Shown here: one piece after another, positions 53,663 through 63,415 of the stretch | Layout: each line of letters begins with the position of its first letter | Numbering within the stretch: position 1 is the first letter of the stretch | DNA from: CAVVAL01 sp963740215 | Lineage (GTDB): Bacteria > Actinomycetota > Actinomycetes > Mycobacteriales > Cryptosporangiaceae | Assembly (NCBI GenBank): GCA_963740215.1 | Contig: CAVUDJ010000008.1 | Location: 434,001 to 498,000 of the forward strand | Length of the DNA: 64,000 nt | Direction: 5' to 3' | The notes under the pieces: model-generated | What the model saw: only the letters and a program-made list of their open reading frames with translations | The model's database searches: none | What the model was told of the DNA's origin: nothing | Translations under genes and position numbers: made by a program

Positions 53663-56584
53663 TCAGCCGGCCTCGAGCAGGCCCAAGCGGTGCGCCAGCG
53701 CGGCTGCCTCGCCACGGTTGGAGACGTCGAGCTTGGCGATGATGCGCGAGACGTGCACGCTCGCGGTCTTCGGCGAGATGAACAGCGTCTCGGCGATGCG
53801 ACCGTTGCTGTACCCCTCCGCGACGAGCCGCAGCACCTCGCGCTCCCGGCTGGTGAGGGTGGTGTCGGGGCCGCCGATCGGTACCGACGGGGCTCGGACG
53901 CCGATCCGCCGGCCGAGCGTCGCAGCCTGTGCGCGCAGCGGTGCGGCATCCAGGGAGGACGCGATGGAGAGCACCTCCTCGACGGCGTCCGCGCTGGCCG
54001 CGCGGTCACCGGCGGCTGCCTGAGCCTCGGCGAGCCGGAGCAGTGCGCGCGCCGTCTGGTACCGCCGGCCGTCGGCGTGCCAGGCCGCCACCGCCGCGAG
54101 ATGAGCGTCGACTCCACCATCGAGCACGGCGGCGACGTCGGCCGCGTACGCCCGCTCGGGTGGGTGGCTGATCGGCACCTGGCCGACGGCCTCTTCAAGG
54201 GCGCCGCGCAGGCGCGGGTTCCCGGTGGCGAGCACCGCGTCGCCGACCGCGCCCAGCAGCGGCCACGCGTACCGCGCATACCCCGCTTGGGGGGCCAGCG
54301 CCGGGTCCTCCAGCGCGCTGAACGCCGCCTCGACGGCGTCGGCGTGCCCACCGCCCGCCAGGAGGGTCGCTACGCGGAGTTCGAGCAGCGGCAGCCGGAA
54401 CTGCGGGTCGACGAACGGCTTGGCCAGGTATGCGAGCGCACCGCCGGTCGACTCGGCGGCACTCGCGTCGCCCCGGACGAGCCGCAGCCACGCCTGAGGT
54501 ATCAACGCGGAGAGCGCCACGACTCCCGGCGGATCGAACCGGAGAACGTCGTCGAGGAGCACCGCCGCCTCATCCCAGCGGCCCAGCGCGATCAGTGCTT
54601 CGGCGTGGTTGCCCACGAGGTACACGCTGCTGGTGCGCCCCACGCCGGCGCGGCGTACCTCGTTGCCGCTGGCCTGCACGGTCTCGGCGGACTCGCGGTA
54701 CCGGCCCAGCTCGTACAGCACGTCGGAGATGTTGACGCGGGCGTTCGCGAGCCCGTCGAGGTCGCCGGTGCGCTCGGCCACCGCGGCGACCCGCCGCATC
54801 TCGGCGAGACCTTCCTCCAGGCCGATGCGGTGGCTGCACACACGCGCGTACGTGATGGCCGCGGTCACCTGCTGGGCCACGTCGCCGACCTCGCCGGCAG
54901 CGGCGATCGCGGCCGTCGCCGCGGCGTCGATCTCCTCGGCATTACCGCCGCGCATCAACCCCGCTGCGACTGCCGCGAACACCTCGGCCGTCTCGCGGCA
55001 GGCGGGCACCGTCAGGACGAGTTCGTAGGCGCGGCGCAGCTCGTCGAGACCGTCGCTCTTGCCGAGCAGCCGCAGCACCTTGCCGCGCTTCTCCAGGAGG
55101 CGGGCGGCGCGCAGCGGCTCGGCGACGGCGTCGACCTCGGCGAGGCCCGCCTTCGTCAGTTTGAGCGCGCGCATGAAGTCGCCGGCGCCGAGCGAGGCTC
55201 CGACGGCGTTCTCCAGGACGGCGAGCCTGGTCGAGGCCGGTCTGCTCGGCGGCGTCGGGCACCTGCTCCCAGAGTTCGAGGACCCGCTCCAGGAGGCTGC
55301 CCTGCTCGGCGAACGCGTACCGCTCGCCCGCGTCGGCGGCGGCGCGCACCCCGGCGACCAGCGCGCGGGGGCGGTCGTGCGCGGCGTACCAGTGGTGCGC
55401 GATCTCGGCGGGCGCCCGCGCGGCGCCGACGAGCGACGGGTCGGCCTCGATCGCGGCCGCGTACCGGGCGTGAAGGCGCGCGTGCTCGCCGGGCAGCAGA
55501 TCGTCGTGGACCGCTTCGCGGACCAGAGCATGGCGGAACCGGTACTCGTCGCCGTCGGCGTCGGCCACCACGAGCTGCGCTGCGACGGCGGCGCGCAGGG
55601 CGCTGTCCAGCTCCGGTCTCGGAGATGCCGGCGACCTCGGTAAGCAGGCGTGCCCGAGACGCCCGCCACCGGCCGCGGCGATCCGCAGCACCCGCTGGGC
55701 GGACTCGTGCAGCTGGTCGACCCGGGTCAGCAGCAGGTCGCGCAGCGTGTCGGGCAGGCCGCAGTCGCCCTCCGGGTGCGCGGCCAGCTCCTCGATGAAG
55801 AACGGCGTTGCCCTGGGACCGCTCGTAGATGTTGTCGACCACGACCGGCCGCGGCTCGACGCCTCGCGCAGATCAGCGAGGATCGCGGCGGTGCCTCGCG
55901 GTCGAGCCCGGCCAGGTCGAGCCGTTCGACGCCGCGCACCCGGTCGAGCTCGGCGAGGAACGGCCGCAGCGGGTGGCCGCGGTGCAGCTCGTCGGTGCGG
56001 TAGGTGGCGACCAGCATCGCGCGCACGCCGCGCCCCGACCGGAGCAGGAAGCCCAGCAGGTCGCGGGTGGAGCGATCGGCCCAGTGCAGGTCCTCGATGA
56101 CCAGCAGCAGCGGCCGCTCGGCCGCCAGCCGCTCGAACAGCCCGGCGACCAGCTCGAACAGCTGGCCACGGCCCGCGCTCTGCGGGCCGGCCGGGCCCAG
56201 CTCGGGCAGCAGCCGGGCGAAGTCCTGCTCCTGGCCGGCGAACGCCGCCGGCCCGTCACAGCGGAGCACCTCGCGGAGCGCGGCGGCGAAGGGGGCGAAC
56301 GGCAGCCCCTCCTCGCCCAGCTCCATGCACTGGCCGAACAGCACCCGGACGCCCCCCGTGGACGCCCGAGTGCTGAACTCCTCGACCAGCCGGGTCTTGC
56401 CGGCGCCCGCCTCGCCGCCCACGAGCACCGCGGCCGCCTCGCCCGCGCGCGCCCGCTTGAGCGCGTCGGCGAGTTGGGCCAGCTCGGCGTCGCGACCGAC
56501 GACCCTGGCGCTACTGGAGCGGATGGTCACGAGGTTGAGCATCCCACGCGGCTCCGACAACTCCGCGAGGTTTTCCGTGGCCAT
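53663..56584 (-). pseudogene. Large MalT/LAL-type LuxR regulator (multiple frameshifts)
   Basis: About 970-aa regulator when joined. AAA-type NTPase: VGGEAGAGKTRLVEEFSTR (P-loop), LLLVIEDLHWADRSTRDLLG (Walker B). A long TPR-like region (RALVAGVRAAADAGERYAFA; AWPLLGAVGDAVLATGNPRL) leads to a C-terminal LuxR HTH (LTSREREVLRLVAEGYSNGR; SPKTASVHVSRIIAKLDVSN). Breaks near 55880, 55807 (GCC[G]TTC), 55660, 55626 (ACC[G]GAG) and 55236 (CAG[G]CTC) all fit extra bases. ATG 56584. Preceded 2 bases upstream by a small ORF. Confidence 0.82.
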
Positions 56585-56586
56585 GG

Positions 56587-56799
56587 TCACGGACGGACGG
56601 GGACGCGCCGGGCCGGCGCCGAATGCTTCCCCAGATGCCGCCCACCGGTCCGGAGGCGTTGCTGCCACCAGTGGGCGCTGTTCTCGGTGGGCTCCCTGCG
56701 GGCCGTGGCGGCCAGACGGTCGGCGGCCGCCTCCTCGCGGAGCCGGGCCCCACGGTCCTCTCCACCGGGCAACAGGAACATGTCGTAAGCGCTGATCAT
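56587..56799 (-). CDS. Small ORF preceding the LAL regulator
   Basis: 70-aa basic/acidic protein starting MISAYDMFLLPGGEDRGARL with a helical Ala/Arg/Glu segment and a basic C-terminus. GAGAGG lies 9 bases upstream of ATG. Its stop is 2 bases before the regulator start. No known domain; codon use is normal for the window. Could be a leader or partner peptide. Confidence 0.5.
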   Translation of the reverse strand: MISAYDMFLLPGGEDRGARLREEAAADRLAATARREPTENSAHWWQQRLRTGGRHLGKHSAPARRVPVRP

Positions 56800-57106
56800 C
56801 CCGCTCACCCTCTCGGATCTCGTCGTCTCGCTGTCGACTACGACGATCCGCGCGAAGGTAGGCGCGCCACATGGGGCCGATGCCTCATCTTCCGGGCGGC
56901 CGGCTACCTTACGCCGCCGGCCACGACCTCCCGCTGCTCGTAAGGTACTCAGCGCCGCCCGATAATCATCGGATCAATCATTGACCTAATGGCAGATGTG
57001 TCGGCATTCTTTACCCTGCTGGAAATCAATTATCAGATCTTTCCCCCAGCGCCGCACCACCTCCCCCGCGCTTACCCCGCACACCTACCTCAACGGGAGG
57101 GATCCC
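56800..57106. promoter_or_regulatory. Divergent promoter region for LAL operon and GH29
   Basis: The 307-bp gap contains an AT-rich tract (gataatcatcggatcaatca; ggaaatcaattatcagatct) about 50-150 bp before the GH29 start and GGGAGG at 57095-57100 as its ribosome site. No clear operator. Confidence 0.5.
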
Positions 57107-59290
57107 ATGGGACGGAGTCTGCGTAGGCGGGTCGCCACCTTCGCCGCCGCGCTGCTGGTCGCCACCGGCACGCTCGTCGCGATCGCGCCCACACCCGCTG
57201 CACACGCCGAACTCACCCATCCGCGCCAGGAGTTCCTGCGCAGCTCGACCGCCGGCCTGTTCCTGCACTGGGGGATGCGCACCGCACCCGCGCACACCAG
57301 CTGCAGCGCCTGGGAGAACGCGGTCACCAGCGGCGGCTGGAACCCCAACTACTGGGTGGACGAGGCCATCAAGCTGCACACGCAGTACCTGGTCTTCGCG
57401 TCGTTCCACAGCCGGCTCGGCTACGCGAGGGCATGGCCGTCGTCGATCCCCGGCAGCTGCCGCACGACCCGCGACTTCCTCGGCGAGACGATCACCGCCG
57501 CCACCGCCAAGGGACTCAAGGTCATCCTGTACATGACCGACGATCCACAGTGGTACAACGAGGGCCTGCCGTCGGGCCAGAGCTGGCTCAACTCGTCGGC
57601 GTACTCGTCCTACAAGGGCAAGAGCGTCAACCTGCACACCCGGGACGGCTTCGGGGAGTTCAGCTACGACAACTGGGTCGAGGTCATGCAGCGCTACCCG
57701 AACCTGGCCGGGTTCTGGGTGGACAACGACAACGCCTACTGGGAACGCAACGGCCTCTACGAGCGGGTCCGCCGGGACCGCCCCAACTTCACGATCAGCA
57801 ACAACAACGAAGACACGCCGATCATGGACATGATCAGCAACGAGCAGAAGACCGGCATGACGCCGAACTACGACTACCCGCAGGCGGTCTACACGGCGGC
57901 GCCACGGCTCATCGAGGCGTGCTTCAAGCTGCCGAGCAGCGGCCCCTGGTGGTACGGCGGCTCCGACTACGGCGTGGACACCAAGCTCACCCTGGGCCGC
58001 TACATCACGAACGTCGGGTCCAACGTCAAGGCGCTCATGGCCGAGACCGCGATGAAGAACGGCCGGTTCCCGAACAACCAGGTCAACTTCAACAACTTCG
58101 CCAACGGATACCTGGGCCAGATCTGGGAGTCGCTCGGCCCGGTGAACGGCGGCGGGTACGAGTGGGGCGGGCTCGACCCGGGCTTCTGGAACGACGGCGC
58201 GCACGGCGTGACGACCGTCAGCAAGACGGACCCGAACCTGCACTACGTCCACGTGATCAACAGGCCGTCCGGCAGCACGCTGAGGCTGCGCGACAACGGC
58301 TACAAGATCAGCCGGGTGACGAACCTGCGAACCGGCGGCGCGATCAGCTTCACCCAGTCGGGCGGCACGCTGACGATCAACGGCGTCGCCAGCTGGGACC
58401 CGTACGACACGGTGTTCAAGGTCGAGACCGCCGGCCGCGAGGGCATCTACCCGGCGTCGTCGTACACGATGAGCGCCAGCTCGTCGGCGGCCGGCCACCC
58501 GGCCTCGCACGGTGCCGACGGCAGCTACCTCACCTACTGGGACAACAACGGGTCGATGCCGGCGTCGCTGCGGTTCGACCTCGGTGCCGCCAAGCGCATC
58601 CAGTACCTCGGGATCAACCAGCGCGAGAACTCGGTGACCTACCCGTCCGGCTCGTCGACCCGGATCAACGGCTACCGGGTGTACGTCTCGGCCAACGGCA
58701 CCGACTGGGGCTCCCCGGTCAAGACCGGCAACCTGCCGAACCACCGCGGCGTGCAGATCATCGACATCCCGGCGACCACCGCCCGGCACGTGCGGCTGGA
58801 GGCCACCAGCACGTACTCCGGCAACCGGGTGCGGATCGACGACGCGTGGGTGGCCGGCAGCTACGCGGCCAGCGGGGATCCCGACCCTGATCCCGACCCG
58901 GAGCCGGGCCGGTACGAGGCCGAGAACGCCACGATCACGCAGGGCACGGTCGACTCGAACCACGCCGGCTACTCCGGTACCGGGTTCGTGAACTACGCCA
59001 ACGCGACGGGCAGCGCCGTCCAGTGGTCCGTGCCGGCCACCGCGACCGGCCCGGTGACGCTGCGGTTCCGCCACGCGAACGGCACCACCGTGGACCGCCC
59101 GCTGGAGATCCGGGTCAACGGCACCGTGGTCAACGCCGCGCTGTCGTTCCCCGGCACCGGCGCCTGGACCAACTGGGCGACCGTCACGGTGCCGGTCACG
59201 CTCCAGGCCGGTGCGAACGCCGTGACCGCCACGGCCACCACCGCCAACGGCGGCCCGAACGTCGACTACCTGGAGGTGGCCCCCGGATAG
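57107..59290 (+). CDS. Secreted GH29 alpha-L-fucosidase-like enzyme with F5/8-type and CBM35 modules
   Basis: 727-aa exported enzyme. Sec/Tat-type signal (RRRVATFAAALLVATGTLVA). GH29-like barrel: FLHWGMRTAPAHTSC, YLVFASFHSRLGYARAWPSS and NLAGFWVDNDNAYWERN; the Asp of WVDND is the expected nucleophile. A C-terminal discoidin-type (F5/8) module lies at about 455-590 (HPASHGADGSYLTYWDNNGS), then an acidic DPDP linker and a CBM35 like those of the GH5 protein. Fucosidase activity is inferred from the fold. ATG follows GGGAGG. Confidence 0.83.
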   Translation: MGRSLRRRVATFAAALLVATGTLVAIAPTPAAHAELTHPRQEFLRSSTAGLFLHWGMRTAPAHTSCSAWENAVTSGGWNPNYWVDEAIKLHTQYLVFASFHSRLGYARAWPSSIPGSCRTTRDFLGETITAATAKGLKVILYMTDDPQWYNEGLPSGQSWLNSSAYSSYKGKSVNLHTRDGFGEFSYDNWVEVMQRYPNLAGFWVDNDNAYWERNGLYERVRRDRPNFTISNNNEDTPIMDMISNEQKTGMTPNYDYPQAVYTAAPRLIEACFKLPSSGPWWYGGSDYGVDTKLTLGRYITNVGSNVKALMAETAMKNGRFPNNQVNFNNFANGYLGQIWESLGPVNGGGYEWGGLDPGFWNDGAHGVTTVSKTDPNLHYVHVINRPSGSTLRLRDNGYKISRVTNLRTGGAISFTQSGGTLTINGVASWDPYDTVFKVETAGREGIYPASSYTMSASSSAAGHPASHGADGSYLTYWDNNGSMPASLRFDLGAAKRIQYLGINQRENSVTYPSGSSTRINGYRVYVSANGTDWGSPVKTGNLPNHRGVQIIDIPATTARHVRLEATSTYSGNRVRIDDAWVAGSYAASGDPDPDPDPEPGRYEAENATITQGTVDSNHAGYSGTGFVNYANATGSAVQWSVPATATGPVTLRFRHANGTTVDRPLEIRVNGTVVNAALSFPGTGAWTNWATVTVPVTLQAGANAVTATATTANGGPNVDYLEVAPG

Positions 59291-59299
59291 CGGCCCGCG

Positions 59300-59346
59300 T
59301 GTGGTGAAGCGGCGCGCCGACCAAACGGGTGCGCCGCTTCACCACA
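59300..59346. terminator. 16-bp hairpin after GH29
   Basis: Arms 59300-59315 (tgtggtgaagcggcgc) and 59331-59346 pair perfectly with a 15-nt loop, 9 bp beyond the GH29 stop. Confidence 0.7.
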
Positions 59347-59442
59347 TCCACGGCATAGGGGGCGGCTTACACCGTCTGCAACCGATCCATTACGGTTTAC
59401 GCCAATCACCCACCCACAGACCATTGTGGAGGCACGGGCTTC

Positions 59443-60222
59443 GTGGGTCGGCACGATGATCGACACAACAACGAGCGACACAACGAGCGGCGCGAACTGG
59501 ACGGCCGCCCGCGGCAACCCCGCCCGGCCCCGCCCTGGACGGGCCGGCTCCCGGGCTGGAAACTCCTGGTGCTGAGCCTGGTCGGGGTGATCCTGGTGAT
59601 CCTCGCGGGCACGGGTCCGGCAACCTACTGGCTCCCCGACACGGACCGCGACTCCGACGGCCTGGTCCTGCCGTCGCGCGACGATCCCGATCCGGGGCCG
59701 CCCAGCGACGAACCGGGCGTGTCGCTCACGGTCGGGCCAGAGCAGCGCCTCACGCCGTCGCCCAGCGGCACCAGCACGCCCGCGCCCCCGCCGGCACGAC
59801 CCGGTCCCAAGCCCGCACCGGCTCCCCCGCAGCCGCCCCGCGCGGATCGTGGAACGCCGTCACGGCCTGTCGCGTCGGCCTGTCGCGTGTCGTACCGGCG
59901 CACATCGTCCTGGGAGGAGGGTTTCGGGGTTCGGGTGGACGTCTCCAACCGCGGTAGGCAGCCCATCCAGGGCTGGACGCTGCGCTGGACGTTCCGTGGC
60001 GGCCCGGTGATCCGGCAGCTCTGGAACGCCCGCTTCAGCCAGAACGGGCGCGCCGTGACCGTGCGGGACGAGGGGTGGAACGCGCAGATCCAACCGGGCC
60101 AGACCATCCAGTTCGGCTTCGAGGCGACGGGCGCACCGCGCAGCGCCGACCCGGACAGGTTCATCCTCAACGGCGCGGCGTGCGAGGCCAGCGTCACCGC
60201 GGGCGAGCCAGGGTCAGGGTAG
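59443..60222 (+). CDS. Membrane-anchored CBM2-like protein
   Basis: 259-aa protein. A hydrophilic Asp/His/Arg-rich N-terminus of about 37 residues, one span (LLVLSLVGVILVILAGTG), a Pro-rich stalk (TPAPPPARPGPKPAPAPPQP) and a C-terminal CBM2-like domain bounded by SACRVSYRR and GAACEAS, with binding-face Trp in SSWEEGF, IQGWTLRWTF and QLWNARF. GTG at 59443 follows GGAGG. Related to the stand-alone CBM2-like protein at 19097. Presumably holds cells to polysaccharide. Confidence 0.75.
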   Translation: MGRHDDRHNNERHNERRELDGRPRQPRPAPPWTGRLPGWKLLVLSLVGVILVILAGTGPATYWLPDTDRDSDGLVLPSRDDPDPGPPSDEPGVSLTVGPEQRLTPSPSGTSTPAPPPARPGPKPAPAPPQPPRADRGTPSRPVASACRVSYRRTSSWEEGFGVRVDVSNRGRQPIQGWTLRWTFRGGPVIRQLWNARFSQNGRAVTVRDEGWNAQIQPGQTIQFGFEATGAPRSADPDRFILNGAACEASVTAGEPGSG

Positions 60223-60260
60223 GCTGTTCGGGTCCAAACGTTCTAGCCAGGGAGGCGGCA

Positions 60261-61625
60261 GTGGACCTGCGGAGATGGCTCGGCGCCGCGGTGGACTCGC
60301 ACGCGCGGTGGACGGCGACGTACGGCCCCTATCGCGTGCATCCCGCGCTGGAGGTCAGCGAGGACCGGTTCGACGCGGCGTTCGCCGAGCTGGCCGAGCG
60401 GCTGCGCGACAACTACCCGTTCTTCCACCCGCGCTACGCCGGCCAGATGCTCAAGCCACCGCACCCCGCCGCGATCGCCGCCCACGTCGCCGCGGCGCAG
60501 ATCAACCCCAACAACCACGCCCTGGACGGCGGACCGGCCACCGCCGCGATGGAGAAGGAGGTGGTCCACGCGCTCGCCACGATGTTCGGGTACGGCGAGC
60601 ACCTCGGCCACCTCACCACCAGCGGCACGATCGCGAACCTCGAAGCGCTGTTCGTGGCCCGCGAGACGCACCCGGATCTCGGCGTGGCGTACAGCGCGGA
60701 CAGCCACTACACGCACGCGCGGATGTGCCGGCTGCTGGGCGTCGAAGGACACACTGTGCCCGTGGATCCGGCGGGCCGGATGGACCTGGGTGCTCTGGAG
60801 GACATGCTGCGCGGCGGGCGCATCGGCACGGTCGTACTGACCGCCGGCACCACCGGGCTGGGCGCCGTGGACCCGGTGCACGAGGCCCTGGCGCTGCGCG
60901 AGCGGTACGGCGTGCGGCTGCACGTCGACGCGGCGTACGGCGGGTTCTTCACCCTCATCGCCGACGACAGCGCGGACGGTGTGGCGGCAGCGCCGTGGAA
61001 GGCCGTCGCCCGGTGCGACTCGATCGTCGTCGACCCGCACAAGCACGGGCTCCAGCCGTACGGGTGCGGCGCCGTGCTGTTCCGCGACCCGTCGGTGGGG
61101 CGCTTCTACCGGCACGACTCGCCGTACACGTACTTCACCTCCGACGAACTGCACCTGGGCGAGATCTCCCTCGAATGCAGCCGCGCCGGTGCGGCCGCCG
61201 CCGCGCTGTGGCTCACCTTCCAGCTGATCCCGCCCACGCCGGACGGGCTCGGCGCGGTGCTGCGTCCGGGGCGGCGGGCGGCGCTGCGCTGGGCCTCGTT
61301 GCTGGCCGAGTCGCCACAGCTCGCCCTGTACCAGCGGCCGGAGCTGGACATCGTCGCGTACCTGCCTCGCGTCGCCGCCGGCACGCTCTCCGCCGTCGAC
61401 GCCGCCTCGGCGTCAATCATGGACCGCGGCATGACCGACCCGGACGACCCGGTCTTCCTCGCTACGTACGGGGTGAGCGGCGACGCCCTCCACGCCCGCG
61501 GCCACGATGTGAAGGCCGACGTCGACCGCGGCCGGATCCTGCGCAGCGTGCTGATGAAGCCGGAGAGCGAGGAGCACGTCGACTGGCTCCACGAGCGGGT
61601 CTCCGCACTGGCCCGCACCACCTGA
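60261..61625 (+). CDS. PLP-dependent group II decarboxylase family protein
   Basis: 454-aa fold-type I PLP enzyme. HLTTSGTIANLEALFVARET; DAAYGGFF with PLP-pyridine Asp; Schiff-base Lys in VVDPHKHGLQPYGCGAVLFR. The N-terminus has NPNNHALDGGPATAAMEKEV, typical of aromatic-L-amino-acid/glutamate-type decarboxylases. GTG at 60261 follows GGGAGG. The substrate amino acid cannot be assigned. Ends directly before a hairpin. Confidence 0.87.
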   Translation: MDLRRWLGAAVDSHARWTATYGPYRVHPALEVSEDRFDAAFAELAERLRDNYPFFHPRYAGQMLKPPHPAAIAAHVAAAQINPNNHALDGGPATAAMEKEVVHALATMFGYGEHLGHLTTSGTIANLEALFVARETHPDLGVAYSADSHYTHARMCRLLGVEGHTVPVDPAGRMDLGALEDMLRGGRIGTVVLTAGTTGLGAVDPVHEALALRERYGVRLHVDAAYGGFFTLIADDSADGVAAAPWKAVARCDSIVVDPHKHGLQPYGCGAVLFRDPSVGRFYRHDSPYTYFTSDELHLGEISLECSRAGAAAAALWLTFQLIPPTPDGLGAVLRPGRRAALRWASLLAESPQLALYQRPELDIVAYLPRVAAGTLSAVDAASASIMDRGMTDPDDPVFLATYGVSGDALHARGHDVKADVDRGRILRSVLMKPESEEHVDWLHERVSALARTT

Positions 61626-61626
61626 T

Positions 61627-61670
61627 GTGGTCGCACTTTTCCGTGGCATGGCCCGGAAAAGTGCGACCAC
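61627..61670. terminator. 17-bp perfect hairpin, same arms as 37589
   Basis: Arms gtggtcgcacttttccg (61627-61643) and complement (61654-61670), loop tggcatggcc. Between the convergent PLP enzyme (+) and S8 protease (-). Only the loop differs from the hairpin at 37589-37632. Confidence 0.8.
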
Positions 61671-61679
61671 TCAGTGCGG

Positions 61680-63239
61680 TCAGAACTGCAGGCTCCACTT
61701 GTTCAGGTAGCCCGTGTCGGCCGCGTACACGTCCTGGACGCGCAGCTTCCAGGCGCCGTTCGCGACCTCGCTGGACGCGTTGACGGTGTACGTCGTCACG
61801 ACGTTGTCAGCCGAGTCCGAGTCGGACGAGGACTTGAGCCGGTAGGCGGTGCCGTCCGGGGCGAGCAGGTCGATCACCAGGTCGCCGCGGTAGGTGTGCT
61901 GGATGTCGACGCCGACCTTGAGCGTGCTCGGCGCGTTGCCGGCGACGCCGCTGACCGTGAGGGAGCTGGTCACGGCGGTGCCGGCGTCCGGGACGTTCAG
62001 GTCGGTGCCGTTCTCGAAGTACTTGCCGCCGGGGCTGGGCGTCGTGGCGGTGCCCGTGTAGAGCAGCCGGTTCGGCGATCCGCTTCCCGGGCTCGTGACC
62101 GCGCCCGTGGTGGCACCGGTCACCAGCGCGTCGCGCACCTGGGCGGGCGTCGCGGACGGGTTCGACGCGAGGTACAGCGCCGCGGCGCCGACGACGTGCG
62201 GCGTGGCCATCGACGTGCCGCTGATCGTGCTCGTCGCGCTGTTGCTGGTGTTCCAGCTCGACGTGATGCTCGATCCCGGCGCGAAGATGTCGAGGCACGT
62301 GCCGTAGTTGGAGAACGAAGACCGCGCGTCGGTGCTGGTGGTGGAGCCGACAGTGATCGCCTCGGGCACGCGGCCGGGCGAGTCGCCGCACGCGTCGACG
62401 CTGTCGTTGCCGGCCGCCACACCGTAGGTGATGCCGGCAGCGATCGACTTCTTCACCGCGTTGTCCAGCGCGGTGCTGGCGTCACCGCCGAGGCTCATGT
62501 TGGCGACGGCCGGCTTCTTGGCGTTCGCGGTGACCCAGTCGATGCCGGCGATGACGCCCGCGTCCGTGCCACTGCCCTCGTCGTCCAGCACGCGCACGCC
62601 GTAGATCGTGACCCCCTTCGCCACGCCGTACGTCGAGCCGCCGATGGTGCCGGCGACATGCGTGCCGTGGCCGTTGCCGTCGTCGGCGTTGGCGTCGTTG
62701 TCGACGAAGTCGTAGCCCGACTTCGCCCGGCCGCCGAACTGGCTGTGGCTGGTCCGCACGCCGGTGTCGATCACGTACGCCGAGACGTTGCTCGCGGTCG
62801 TGGCGTACGTGTAGGTGGTGGACAGCGGCAGCGCGCGCTGGTCGATGCGGTCGATGCCCCAGGTGGCGTTGTTCTGCGTGGCCGAGGCGTGGACCTTGCC
62901 GTTCTCCTGGACGAACGCGACGCGCGGGTCGGTGGACAGCTCGCGCGCCTCGGCCTCCGACATGGCGGCGGCGAAGCCGCGGACGGACGCGCTGTACGTG
63001 TGGCCGAGCGTGGCGCGGTGCCGCTTGGACAGGTCGCGCGCCGCCTTGCCGACAGTGTCCCGGGTCCGCAGCGACGCGGAGTCCTTGAACACGACGATGT
63101 AGCTGCCGGCGATCGCGCGGCCCGGGGCAGCGGCGATGTACGTGCCGTCGGACGGCGCGGCGGCCGCCGCTCCCGGGGTGAGCAGCGCAGCGGTCAGGCC
63201 GGCCGCTGTGGTGAGTCCCAAGACCTTGAGCAGTCTCAC
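61680..63239 (-). CDS. Secreted S8 (subtilisin-like) serine protease with P-domain
   Basis: 519-aa exported protease. Signal peptide (LLKVLGLTTAAGLTAALLTP), I9 propeptide (GSYIVVFKDSASLRTRDTVG), then the catalytic triad: Asp in YVIDTGVR, His in NGHGTHVAGTI and Ser in GTSMATPHVVGAAA. The C-terminal P-domain (DIQHTYRGDLVIDLLAPDGT; NGAWKLRVQDVYAADTGYLN) is typical of proprotein-convertase-like extracellular enzymes. GTG 63239 with AGGAGG 8 bases upstream. Monocistronic. Confidence 0.93.
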   Translation of the reverse strand: MRLLKVLGLTTAAGLTAALLTPGAAAAAPSDGTYIAAAPGRAIAGSYIVVFKDSASLRTRDTVGKAARDLSKRHRATLGHTYSASVRGFAAAMSEAEARELSTDPRVAFVQENGKVHASATQNNATWGIDRIDQRALPLSTTYTYATTASNVSAYVIDTGVRTSHSQFGGRAKSGYDFVDNDANADDGNGHGTHVAGTIGGSTYGVAKGVTIYGVRVLDDEGSGTDAGVIAGIDWVTANAKKPAVANMSLGGDASTALDNAVKKSIAAGITYGVAAGNDSVDACGDSPGRVPEAITVGSTTSTDARSSFSNYGTCLDIFAPGSSITSSWNTSNSATSTISGTSMATPHVVGAAALYLASNPSATPAQVRDALVTGATTGAVTSPGSGSPNRLLYTGTATTPSPGGKYFENGTDLNVPDAGTAVTSSLTVSGVAGNAPSTLKVGVDIQHTYRGDLVIDLLAPDGTAYRLKSSSDSDSADNVVTTYTVNASSEVANGAWKLRVQDVYAADTGYLNKWSLQF

Positions 63240-63415
63240 GGGTGATTCCTCCTGATGCTGGTGGGCTGGGCGTCCGGAGGTTCGGACAGGACGTGCAGAA
63301 AGGGGTATACGCGAGAATCGTTCGCACCCGAAAGTGCACGTCATTCACTGAATTACTCGGCAGTAACTTGCGTCACACGCCCCGCCACCCACCTGATGGG
63401 ACACAGCCGGCCCGG

